Shown here one piece after another: positions 1 to 6,552 of a stretch of DNA of 17,645 bases; within the stretch, counting starts at the first letter, position 1; each line of letters opens with the position of its first letter. The notes under the pieces are model-generated. The model was not told where the DNA came from and made no database searches. It was given only the letters and a program-made list of their open reading frames with translations. This stretch comes from Methanimicrococcus sp. (GTDB lineage Archaea; Halobacteriota; Methanosarcinia; Methanosarcinales; Methanosarcinaceae): assembly GCA_009783635.1 (NCBI GenBank), contig WRDC01000016.1, positions 1-17,645 on the forward strand, read 5' to 3'. Made by a program: the position numbers and the translations under genes.

Positions 1-240
1 ACATTGTTTGCTTTTGCATAGTCTGCTTTTGCATAGTCTGCTTTTGCATTGTCTGCTTTTGCATTGTCTGCTTTTGCATGGCCTGCTTTTGCATGGCCTG
101 CTTTTACATTGTTTGCTTTTGCATAGTCTGCTTTTGCATAGTCTGCTTTTGCATTGTCTGCTTTTGCATTGTCTGCTTTTGCATTGTCTGCTTTTGCATG
201 GCCTGCTTTTGCATGGCCTGCTTTTGCATGGCCTGCTTTT
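1..240. repeat. 15-bp tandem array, 16 units, with higher-order structure
   Basis: Sixteen perfect-length 15-bp units of the form (g/a)cat-nnn-tgctttt fill positions 1-240 and run into the window edge. Four variants occur in a fixed order: A (acattgtttgctttt), B (gcatagtctgctttt), C (gcattgtctgctttt) and D (gcatggcctgctttt). The order is A BB CC DD, then A BB CCC DDD, so a block of about 105 bp was duplicated and then expanded. The unit is a multiple of three, so several frames stay open on both strands. On the plus strand these read as LLLHS-like or MACFC-like repeats. On the minus strand one open frame reads as hydrophilic KADNA/KAGHA repeats, with a possible GTG start at 263-261 behind a weak AAGGG. 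That minus frame could be the 5' end of a gene lying left of the window. Coding status is undecided. Confidence 0.95.
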
Positions 241-829
241 ATATGAAGTCTGTACGCATTCACGGGACCCTTTCGGTTCTCCGTCTGTTTTCCGAAAACA
301 AAGTCAGAAGAACTATAGTTTGCGAGAGTGGTATCATATGGGAATATAACGAGAATATAACTGCGTTCTAATAAAATATAACTATGATTTATTAAGATAT
401 AATCATATTTTACCGAAAATGTAGCGGCTCTTTATGAAAATGTATTCATCTTTTATGAAAATGTATATATATTTTGCACCTGATAATTCGATAACAACAA
501 CCAATATTACGGAAATTGTCCGGAAAAACCAAAGTGGTCGTCTTGGGGTCTTGGGAATCGGATGCCTTAATCAGGCATATTTAAGTGGCGGGCAAGTGTC
601 CGTATGTAAGCCTGCAGCCTGCAAAACGAATGCGTTCTACACGAACGAGCTGACCATGCTTGAAATTCCGCATGATTTCTTTTTTTCGGTATTTTGCTCG
701 TAGCCGGGTAATCCATATGGAGATGACTCAATCGAAGGGGATGATACGATCGTCACAGAAACAAAGAAGATTAGAACTAACAAAAATTTAACTGACATCT
801 ACGGGATAGGCACAGCAATCAGTGATCGT
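241..829. other. Spacer with a doubtful 89-codon ORF (434-703)
   Basis: From 241 to about 480 the DNA is AT-rich and I see no gene. An ORF on the plus strand runs from ATG 434 to TAG 701. It has no ribosome site, its composition is unlike a folded protein, and I recognise no domain. The inner part, roughly 530-690, is less AT-rich than its flanks and looks inserted; it may be a relic of a dispersed repeat. The TAG at 701-703 is in the same frame as the next gene, and codons 704-829 read as plausible protein continuing into that gene (LTDIYGIGTAISDRLEK at about 788-838). This stretch therefore probably contains the damaged or unconventional 5' end of the next gene. Confidence 0.5.
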
Positions 830-1960
830 TTGGAGAAGCAAGAAATTTACACGGTTGAGGATTTGCGGAAAAAAACAAGGACGGGAAATGACCGTGAGAG
901 TTTATCCGTGAAAATCAGTGTAAATGTGAGAACCGTATACATTTGGGCGAAACAAGCGGATTTGATGCGCATTGGGGAAATTGATGCGGTTTATTCCAGG
1001 ATTTTGGTGGAGTCCGGCGTCCGGCACGTGGAGGATTTAGCCGCCGCAAACCCGAGAGTTTTATTGCAGCTTTTTGAAAGTTCCACCATTTCTTACCAAA
1101 GACCTGTTTCGTCAGCCATTTTGGAAGCTTGGAAAAAGGAAGCCGCCGAATTAAAAAATGAACTGGAGACCGAGAAGGGTGACCCGCCTTTGGATTTGCT
1201 CTTCAAACACAGTCTTTCTCGCCGTGAACTGTTGCTGGCTGAGAGAGATGCCATTAATCAACAATTCCTCCTCGCCGAGGAACAAAATGCAAACAACGCG
1301 GACAGGCAGGCGGGCGCTATCAACAGTGGTCTCCTTCGGCCAAAAACGGTTGGAGGCGGTTTTTACTTCGGTTTGGGCGAAATGATTGCGGAGATGGGCC
1401 GCGGCGTTGCTCAAGCGCAGCACGAACTGGACATGAGTTCCCTTGCGGTTCAGCAGTACATTGACGCGGATGAAAACCTGAGCCAATACGGCCTTTCTTC
1501 CACATGGTATGCCCTGCCGGAAACCACATTTACGATTAAAGTGGACTACGCCATCGTTAAAGAAGAAACGGAAGAAGGCGAGACTCAGAATGACGGGACG
1601 CCTGCAAAAGAGATTCTCAACACGATGCGCATTGCGCCGATCAACGCCAAATATCAAAACTATTTTAAAAGCACGACCAGCATTGAAAGCGAGCTGAAAT
1701 TCAAGATTGTGCCTGTCCCGCCGCCCGCAAAAGTCAATGACACCGTCATAGTTCCCGACCTTTCAGACCTCAGCGTCGAAGAGGCAAAAGAGGTCATCAT
1801 CGCCTCTCTTTTAAGAGTTGGCGCTTTAGAGCGCGTGGAGGGGCCGACGGACAACGACAAAGACACTCAGGTGTTCATGCAGTCAAAGGAAGCCGGAACA
1901 GAAGCGAAGAGAAACGATATCATAAGCATTGCCTACTATGAGGCTGCCGGGGAGGAATAA
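830..1960 (+). CDS. HhH-like / shared beta module / PASTA-like protein, 5' end uncertain
   Basis: Function unknown. The first usable start is TTG 830, giving 376 residues, but the frame continues upstream to TAG 701 with a helix-hairpin-helix-like motif (IYGIGTAISDRLEK) of the kind seen in DUF4332 proteins. The N-terminus given here is therefore probably short. A second such motif follows (VYSRILVESGVRHVEDLAA, about residues 54-72). Residues about 185-205 form an amphipathic helix (GEMIAEMGRGVAQAQHELD). Strand-rich segments follow, with TTFTIKVDYAIVKEE and later IAPINAKY leading to a P-x-P-P-P end near residue 300. The same layout occurs in the next three genes. Residues 306-376 resemble a PASTA domain (VPDLSDLSVEEAKE, then QSKEAGTEAKRNDIISIAYYE). 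No signal peptide or membrane segment is seen, so PASTA-type extracellular sensing is not supported. The stop is TAA, 2 bp before the next gene. Confidence 0.8.
   Translation: MEKQEIYTVEDLRKKTRTGNDRESLSVKISVNVRTVYIWAKQADLMRIGEIDAVYSRILVESGVRHVEDLAAANPRVLLQLFESSTISYQRPVSSAILEAWKKEAAELKNELETEKGDPPLDLLFKHSLSRRELLLAERDAINQQFLLAEEQNANNADRQAGAINSGLLRPKTVGGGFYFGLGEMIAEMGRGVAQAQHELDMSSLAVQQYIDADENLSQYGLSSTWYALPETTFTIKVDYAIVKEETEEGETQNDGTPAKEILNTMRIAPINAKYQNYFKSTTSIESELKFKIVPVPPPAKVNDTVIVPDLSDLSVEEAKEVIIASLLRVGALERVEGPTDNDKDTQVFMQSKEAGTEAKRNDIISIAYYEAAGEE
1949..1956 (+). promoter_or_regulatory. Ribosome site coupling the first two genes
   Basis: GGGGAGGA lies inside the last codons of the HhH/PASTA-like gene, 6 nt before ATG 1963. 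It is a near-perfect match to the archaeal anti-Shine-Dalgarno end and implies that the two genes share a transcript and are translationally coupled. Confidence 0.85.
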
Positions 1961-1962
1961 GT

Positions 1963-2607
1963 ATGGAAGAAAGGAGATACGCGACGAGTTTCGCAGAGAA
2001 CGCGGCGATTCAAAATCAGTTGAATGAAGTCAGCCGAGAACTGGAAAACGAAAGAGCTTCAACCGCCGCGATTCAAAGACAATTGAATGCGTTGTTAGAA
2101 GGAGCCAATGCGGACAATGTGCTGCTTCAAGAAAATATCCGGACCCAAGTGCTTAATTCTTCCTTAATAACCGAAATCGGATCAAAAACCAATCAGTTGA
2201 TTACGCTGGAATCGGACCTGAATAAAGCAAAGCGCGACTTGATCACCGCCAATAGCAATTTGAGCGATATCAATGCCTTATTCGTAAGCGAACAGGCCGC
2301 AAAAGCGGAGGTGGAGCGCATGCTGAGCGATATGGACAGAAATGTGCAGGCCTCCTTTGAAATGAAGGACCTTGCCAAGTATCTCACCGGTGTCATTGAC
2401 GAGTTCAACAATTCGGCCAATACGGGAGACGCGTCTGTGAATTATATCATCAAAGAGCTGGACTTGGAGATGAAGGCGTATATCGCCAAGACCGACAACG
2501 ACCAGCTGAGAATGTCGGCCCCCAGCTTATCCGCCAACAGCGATGAGGCTTTGAGCCGTATCAGATTTACGATCGGCGCGGTACCGAAAGATATCACGCC
2601 CGAATAA
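1963..2607 (+). CDS. Coiled-coil protein with C-terminal shared module
   Basis: Function unknown; 214 residues. About residues 10-125 are a long coiled coil rich in Asn, Gln, Glu and Leu, without membrane or signal segments. The C-terminus is folded-looking: a helix (AKYLTGVIDEFN), then VNYIIKELDLEMKAYIAK, then EALSRIRFTIGAVPKD. The last two segments can be aligned with the IEVKMAIS and SSLLRTKITPLPPN segments of the two genes downstream, suggesting that this protein carries a shortened version of their beta module. ATG 1963 is fixed by a strong ribosome site 6 nt upstream. It sits 2 bp after the HhH/PASTA-like gene and is almost certainly co-translated with it. A reasonable inference is a fibrous or spacer subunit of a complex with its neighbours. 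The stop is TAA. Confidence 0.85.
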   Translation: MEERRYATSFAENAAIQNQLNEVSRELENERASTAAIQRQLNALLEGANADNVLLQENIRTQVLNSSLITEIGSKTNQLITLESDLNKAKRDLITANSNLSDINALFVSEQAAKAEVERMLSDMDRNVQASFEMKDLAKYLTGVIDEFNNSANTGDASVNYIIKELDLEMKAYIAKTDNDQLRMSAPSLSANSDEALSRIRFTIGAVPKDITPE

Positions 2608-2639
2608 TCAATGAAAAACGTATGTCGTAAAACAAGTTT

Positions 2640-2709
2640 AATAAATTTGTGTCATAAAAAGAAAAGTGTGTAAAATAGTGTCTAAAATAAGTGTGTAAAA
2701 TATAAGGAG
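2640..2709 (+). promoter_or_regulatory. AT-rich promoter region and ribosome site of the third cluster gene
   Basis: The 110-bp gap contains a repeated gtgtgtaaaata motif (two copies near 2666 and 2690) and several TATA-like A/T runs. It ends in AAGGAG at 2704-2709, 8 nt before ATG 2718. The gap suggests that this gene can be transcribed separately from the two before it. Confidence 0.5.
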
Positions 2710-2717
2710 AGTCATAA

Positions 2718-3221
2718 ATGAGTGTAGGTCAAGATTTGTTAGATGTACCGTTTGGGGACATGGTTCTCCAACTGGCCCTCGCGATTGCCCAGGGCCAGTA
2801 TGAAATGGATAAAGTGTGCTGTGAAATCGCCAAAATGATGGGGACGGAAGAAATCTCGCTGAAGAATGTAAGCACCGGCGCAGTGCTCAAAACAACGCTT
2901 CTCGGCGCCGGTTTCCAGCCCACGTTTTATCAGTTTACCGATACCATCATCGAAGTCAAGATGGCAATATCCATGCAGAAATCCACCGAAAAGAGCGTCA
3001 GCGCCAAAGCAAAAGCCGGCTTCGGAATCTTTTCCGCGTCAGTAAACGCTTCGTATTCGTCCAAATATTCATACAGCGTTGACGGTTCAAGCCTTTTGAG
3101 AACAAAGATTACGCCTCTTCCGCCAAATTCCACCTTGCAGGCGCTCATAGGTATAGATGCGGAATCCGGGGCGCCGATCGCTCCTGCCGCTCCTGCCGCT
3201 CCTGCCGCTTCGGATGAGTGA
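2718..3221 (+). CDS. Small module-only protein, paralogue 1
   Basis: Function unknown; 167 residues. The protein is essentially the shared module alone. Residues 1-44 are an amphipathic helix (VGQDLLDVPFGDMVLQLALA, then AIAQGQYEMDK). GAGFQPTFYQFTDTIIEVKM is the first strand region, a Ser/Ala-rich linker follows (SVSAKAKAGFGIFSASVNAS), and YSSKYSYSVDGSSLLRTKIT ends in PLPPN. The tail (about 152-167) is a PAAPAAPAA low-complexity stretch. It aligns over nearly its whole length with the protein at 3331-4050 (LLDVPF, GAGFQPTFYQF, IEV-MA-S, KYS---GSS---T---P-PPN all shared). No signal peptide is seen, and the helix is not hydrophobic enough for a membrane span. ATG 2718 has a good ribosome site. 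The stop is TGA. A DUF2589-like relationship is possible from the overall layout but I cannot confirm it. Confidence 0.88.
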   Translation: MSVGQDLLDVPFGDMVLQLALAIAQGQYEMDKVCCEIAKMMGTEEISLKNVSTGAVLKTTLLGAGFQPTFYQFTDTIIEVKMAISMQKSTEKSVSAKAKAGFGIFSASVNASYSSKYSYSVDGSSLLRTKITPLPPNSTLQALIGIDAESGAPIAPAAPAAPAASDE

Positions 3222-3330
3222 ACAGACGCACGAAAGAACAATTGAAAATAATTCATAAAATAAACATGTACAGCGATGAATTAAGAAAATTCAAAGAAAA
3301 TAGAAAAGATGAAAGAAGGAGTAACAAAAT
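3222..3330 (+). promoter_or_regulatory. Intergenic region with TATA-like box and ribosome site
   Basis: This AT-rich spacer has a TATA-like ataaaataaac near 3255-3266 and an AAGGAG ribosome site at 3316-3321 before ATG 3331. No hairpin terminator is obvious for the gene before it. Confidence 0.45.
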
Positions 3331-4050
3331 ATGTTTTCAAATATAAACGTTGGTCAAAAATTGTTGGATGTGCCTTTCCCCGAAATGATTTACAACATGG
3401 CCTCAGCCATTGCCAAAAGTCAGCTCAAGTTGGATATGGCGAGCATTGAAATACTGAGACAGATGGGTGACAAGAAAAACTACCCTGTCTATCTTCCGAG
3501 GATTAAATTAGATAGTGCGGGAGACCTCGTCGCTGATGAGGACGATGATATGGTCACGTCAATGATCGGAGCCGGATTCCAGCCCACATTTTATCAGTTT
3601 GTTGAAACCATGATTGAAGTTCAGATGGCTGTCAGTTTCGTGAATGAAGGAGAAGAGCCGATCATACAGCAATCGAATCTGACGGAAACAACAACGACAA
3701 CAACAACATCATTATTGCCGTTTCTGAGATATCCGTTAATCAGAAAGTTGCCGGTCTTCAGATCCACCCAAATCTCCACGAGAGTCACACCGATCGACGC
3801 TTCCTATACAAATAAATACAGTTTTGCGCAGGAAGGTTCCAGCACCATTAAAACCAGATTGATGCCCATGCCTCCAAACCCGTTTATTCAGCGGCTTTTG
3901 GATATGAAGGCTCAGGCAATGCAGCAACAGTTTGAACTGGACCTCAGAAACATAGAGTTGGCTCTTGCAAGAGAACAGAGAGAGCTTATGGAAGAACTGG
4001 CAGCGGCAGATTTGGCTGCAGCCGCCGACATTCCCCCTGAAGCCTCCTAA
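3331..4050 (+). CDS. Module protein with C-terminal helix, paralogue 2
   Basis: Function unknown; 239 residues. It has the same plan as its neighbour at 2718: NVGQKLLDVPFPEMIYNMAS, then GAGFQPTFYQFVETMIEVQM, then TPIDASYTNKYSFAQEGSS and MPMPPN. It carries extra insertions: an acidic loop (DSAGDLVADEDDD, about 61-73) and a poly-Thr stretch (ETTTTTTTS, about 119-127) between the strand regions. After the PPN motif comes a long charged helix (about 185-230, DMKAQAMQQQFELDLRNIEL and onward), probably a coiled coil, with an Ala-rich acidic end. The helix could dock onto the coiled-coil protein at 1963-2607, but that is inference. The start is supported by AAGGAG 9 nt upstream. The stop is TAA. Confidence 0.88.
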   Translation: MFSNINVGQKLLDVPFPEMIYNMASAIAKSQLKLDMASIEILRQMGDKKNYPVYLPRIKLDSAGDLVADEDDDMVTSMIGAGFQPTFYQFVETMIEVQMAVSFVNEGEEPIIQQSNLTETTTTTTTSLLPFLRYPLIRKLPVFRSTQISTRVTPIDASYTNKYSFAQEGSSTIKTRLMPMPPNPFIQRLLDMKAQAMQQQFELDLRNIELALAREQRELMEELAAADLAAAADIPPEAS

Positions 4051-4226
4051 ACATAAAATAATTTTTAAGATGTCGGAAAGCTGTGACGCGGTTCAAGTAT
4101 AATTGACCGCGCCGCGGTTTTCAAATCCGCGGATGTCAGACAGCGGGGAGGATGCGCGCCGGAAAGCTTGCCGTTGCTTTTCCGTGGGGGAACTTTTTTT
4201 GAAGAGAATGTTTTAAGGGGAATGAT
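4051..4226 (+). promoter_or_regulatory. Leader with two adjacent hairpins before the repeat protein
   Basis: The 176-bp gap begins AT-rich (a TATA-like stretch near 4053-4066) and then turns GC-rich. A first inverted repeat pairs gcggttcaa (4088-4096) with ttgaccgc (4103-4110), with one bulged base. A second pairs ccgcgg at 4112-4117 with ccgcgg at 4127-4132. They are back to back, so a terminator for the upstream gene or a structured leader is possible. The ribosome site AAGGGG (4215-4220) is 6 nt before ATG 4227. Confidence 0.55.
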
Positions 4227-5663
4227 ATGACTTCTGAAAACAAAACCGAAGACAAAACTTCCGGCCTTCCTCCGGAAGATAAGGATTTGGAAGAGCTTCT
4301 GAAGGATTCTGTTTTGTTGGACCCTGATTTTTGGGAAGACGAAGAGGACACGGACAGTCCTGAGGGGAGTCCAAGCGAAAACGAAACGCCGGCGGAGGAA
4401 CCCGATCCGCTGTTTCAAGTGACGCTGCCTCCTATGGATATGCCCATTGAGGAAGAGGATCCCAAGGCGGAAGAGCACGAGGCTGAAAAGAAGCGGGCCG
4501 CTCGAAAAATACGAAAAGCGAAGGCTGAGAAGTTACGGTCAAAAACGCGCCATGCTTTTCCCCATCACAGCCTGTCTGTCAGCGATGACGGCAAAAAGAA
4601 ACAGTCCGTTTTTGAAAAACCTCATGAAAAACGAAAGGGTATGCAATCTGAAAAGAAAAAAACAGACCGACCGGATGCCGAAAAAATAGAGTTCAAAAGG
4701 CTGAACGATGATGATAAGTCAGTATCGTTTGTCACAGACGGGGTCACCAAAGCCGCACAGCGGCCGATGCGCGAAGATTTAAGATTGCAGCAGCCGATTC
4801 ACGAAGAGTTGAAAACACAGCAACCAATGCGTGAAGAATTAAGAACACGGCAGACGTTGCGTGAAGAATTAAGAACACAGCAACCAATGCGTGAAGAATT
4901 AAGAACACAGCAACCAATGCGTGAGGATTTAAGAACACAGCAGACGATGCATGAAGAATTAAGAACACGGCAACCAATGCGTGAAGAATTAAGAATGCAG
5001 CAGACGATGCGTGAAGAATTAAGTACAGATAAACCGATGTGGGACGCCTTAATCACACTGCAACCAAAGCAGGAAACTTTAACTGCCGAGAAGCTGAAAC
5101 CGAAAGCTGAAACCGCATTACCGGCAAATTCGGAAGTTTTGGACGCGCGGCGGCAAAAACGAAAATCTTCAGACACACGACTACCGAAACCGGAAACTGT
5201 CACCGCACAGCAGCCGAAACGGGAAACTGTAACCGTACAGAAGGTGAAACAGGAATCTTTGAAGACAAGGGCGTCGAAGCGAGAAACTTTGGACACAAGG
5301 CAGACGAAGCGAGAAACTTTGGACACAAGGCAGACGAAGCGAGAAACTTTAGACACAAGGCAGACGAAGCGAGAAGCTTTAGACACGCGTCATCCAAAAT
5401 GGGATTCTTTAAACACGAAGCCGCAAAAACATGAATCTTCGGACACCGGGCCGCGAAAACGAGAAACTTTAACTGCCAAGCCGTCACAATGGAATTTAAA
5501 ACCCGCCGCCGCGCCGATGAGTTCCGCGGAAAAAAATACGAAAAAGACGACTGAATTTGAGATGGATGAAGGCCGTAAAAAGAAGCGGTTCGGGGATTTT
5601 GATGAAAAAAAGGGGAAAAAGGAATGGACGAGTCAATCCTTCGGGAAATTGCCAATGAAATAA
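4227..5663 (+). CDS. Disordered protein with 25 decapeptide repeats
   Basis: Function unknown; 478 residues, almost all charged or polar and with no predicted fold. Residues 1-85 are strongly acidic; about 88-160 are Lys/Arg-rich. Residues 178-427 are a continuous register of 10-residue units (30 bp each). The first nine follow QQPMREELRT and the later ones follow RQTKRETLDT; the transition units are degenerate. Positions 5-6 (usually R-E) and 8 (usually L) are most conserved, which fits short amphipathic helices or repeated binding sites rather than a globular domain. The C-terminus (428-478) is Lys-rich. ATG 4227 has a clear ribosome site. The 3' end overlaps the next gene by 40 nt, so translation of the two is linked. 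Long minus-strand ORFs over the repeat are by-products of its 30-bp periodicity. The stop is TAA. Confidence 0.85.
   Translation: MTSENKTEDKTSGLPPEDKDLEELLKDSVLLDPDFWEDEEDTDSPEGSPSENETPAEEPDPLFQVTLPPMDMPIEEEDPKAEEHEAEKKRAARKIRKAKAEKLRSKTRHAFPHHSLSVSDDGKKKQSVFEKPHEKRKGMQSEKKKTDRPDAEKIEFKRLNDDDKSVSFVTDGVTKAAQRPMREDLRLQQPIHEELKTQQPMREELRTRQTLREELRTQQPMREELRTQQPMREDLRTQQTMHEELRTRQPMREELRMQQTMREELSTDKPMWDALITLQPKQETLTAEKLKPKAETALPANSEVLDARRQKRKSSDTRLPKPETVTAQQPKRETVTVQKVKQESLKTRASKRETLDTRQTKRETLDTRQTKRETLDTRQTKREALDTRHPKWDSLNTKPQKHESSDTGPRKRETLTAKPSQWNLKPAAAPMSSAEKNTKKTTEFEMDEGRKKKRFGDFDEKKGKKEWTSQSFGKLPMK
4758..5507 (+). repeat. 30-bp coding tandem repeat, 25 units in two subfamilies
   Basis: Twenty-five contiguous 30-bp units encode decapeptides without a single break in register. 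Units 1-9 (4758-5027) resemble each other, and units 18-21 (5268-5387) are nearly identical at DNA level (cgagaaactttggacacaagg, repeated). The near-identity of those units indicates recent local duplication. Confidence 0.9.
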
Positions 5664-6094
5664 AAGGGTTAAATAATCACGCTGTCAAACTGATTAAAGA
5701 GGGCAGGCTCGCCGAAGCGGAGACTTACTACCAAAAGTCTTTAGAGCTGACTCGGGTGCTGACTTATTATGACGGTATGGCTAAGTCTTATTTTAATTTG
5801 GCAAATTTAGAAGTGCTGAAAGATGATTTGTTCAAAGCGATAACATACGGAACGCTGTGCCGGGAAATGCACGAGAAAGCCGGAACGGATACCGAAAACT
5901 GTGACAAAATGATGAGAAAATTGGCCAAAGCCGCGATGAGAAAAGGAATGGAACTTGAAAAAAAAGGAATGCTTAAAGAAGCGGTTGAATATTATCAAGC
6001 CGGCATCCCTTTTGCGGAAGAAAAATTTCGTCAGGCGATGCTGAAAGAAATTGAATTGATTGAAAGAGTGACGAACGCGAAAACCAATGAGTAA
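5624..6094 (+). CDS. Small TPR protein 1
   Basis: A 156-residue all-helical protein with tetratricopeptide-like repeats: about residues 18-45 (AVKLIKEGRLAEAETYYQKS), 50-85 (AKSYFNLANLEVLKDDLFKA) and 105-135 (RKGMELEKKGMLKEAVEYYQ). TPR arrays act as protein-binding scaffolds; no catalytic domain is present. ATG 5624 lies inside the end of the repeat protein gene in another frame, with AGGGGAAAAAGGA just upstream, so the two are probably translationally coupled. It is followed after 13 bp by a second TPR gene. The likely partner is the disordered repeat protein or the module proteins, by position only. The stop is TAA. Confidence 0.85.
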   Translation: MDESILREIANEIKGLNNHAVKLIKEGRLAEAETYYQKSLELTRVLTYYDGMAKSYFNLANLEVLKDDLFKAITYGTLCREMHEKAGTDTENCDKMMRKLAKAAMRKGMELEKKGMLKEAVEYYQAGIPFAEEKFRQAMLKEIELIERVTNAKTNE

Positions 6095-6107
6095 AAAGGT
6101 ATAAAAT

Positions 6108-6512
6108 ATGAACGGGACACAGAAACCGACACAAAAACCGGCACAAAAACCGGCGCAGAAATCAGCGCAGAATTCGGTGCAAAAGCCGGATAATATTGAA
6201 TTGATCGCACAATCGATGAAACACCTAAATCAGCTTGCTATTGGTGAAATTCGTCAAAAAAATTATAAGCAGGCGATAGACTATTTTACGCAGAGTCTGG
6301 TGCTGGAAGAAAAATTGGGCTTGAAAGTCCAAATGGCGGAGTCTTTTTACAATATCGCCGGCGTCTATTATTTAATGGAAGAATACGAACCGGCCCTCCA
6401 TAAAATTCAACTGGCGGAGACACTGTTCCTGCAGGAAAAACAAAAAGAGGCCGTCGTCAAAACACAAGAGATGATCCGTGAAATCAAGGGAAAAATGAAA
6501 CAAAGCGAATGA
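6108..6512 (+). CDS. Small TPR protein 2 with KPAQ-repeat N-terminus
   Basis: A 134-residue protein. Residues 4-27 are a low-complexity KPTQKPAQKPAQKSAQ-type tail. Two TPR-like units follow: about 41-73 (AIGEIRQKNYKQAIDYFTQS) and 82-113 (ESFYNIAGVYYLMEEYEPAL). It resembles its upstream neighbour in helix pattern and is probably a paralogue. ATG 6108 is preceded by AAAAAGGT about 8 nt upstream. It is the last plus-strand gene of the cluster and ends in TGA just before a T-rich terminator facing the convergent regulator gene. Confidence 0.83.
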   Translation: MNGTQKPTQKPAQKPAQKSAQNSVQKPDNIELIAQSMKHLNQLAIGEIRQKNYKQAIDYFTQSLVLEEKLGLKVQMAESFYNIAGVYYLMEEYEPALHKIQLAETLFLQEKQKEAVVKTQEMIREIKGKMKQSE

Positions 6513-6552
6513 TCAAACCGCAAATATTTTAACCGCAAATATTTTTTTTGTT
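6513..6552 (+). terminator. T-rich terminator between convergent genes
   Basis: Right after the TPR gene there are two copies of accgcaaatatttt followed by runs of T (near 6541-6558). Archaeal termination typically uses such U-tracts. The region separates the plus-strand cluster from the minus-strand regulator, which ends at 6553. Confidence 0.6.

Noticed and set aside
1..240. CRISPR array
   Set aside because: Units are contiguous 15-mers without spacers, and no cas gene is present.
8..371. Two plus-strand ORFs over the 15-bp array (LLLHS and MACFC repeats)
   Set aside because: They are open only because the repeat unit is a multiple of three; they have no ribosome site, and their ends run into ordinary spacer sequence.
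434..703. Transposase remnant at 530-690
   Set aside because: The composition differs from its flanks, but I could not recognise any transposase motif, terminal inverted repeats or target duplication.
1151..1657. 168-codon minus-strand ORF inside the HhH/PASTA-like gene
   Set aside because: Shadow frame of a gene with recognisable domains; no ribosome site or domain of its own.
4152..4202. Possible 16-codon leader peptide in the 4051-4226 gap
   Set aside because: GGGGAGG touches the ATG with no spacing, and the peptide has no regulatory codon run.
4744..5655. Long minus-strand ORFs over the decapeptide gene
   Set aside because: They are mirror frames of the 30-bp coding repeat; the plus frame has a good ribosome site and an overlapping downstream gene.
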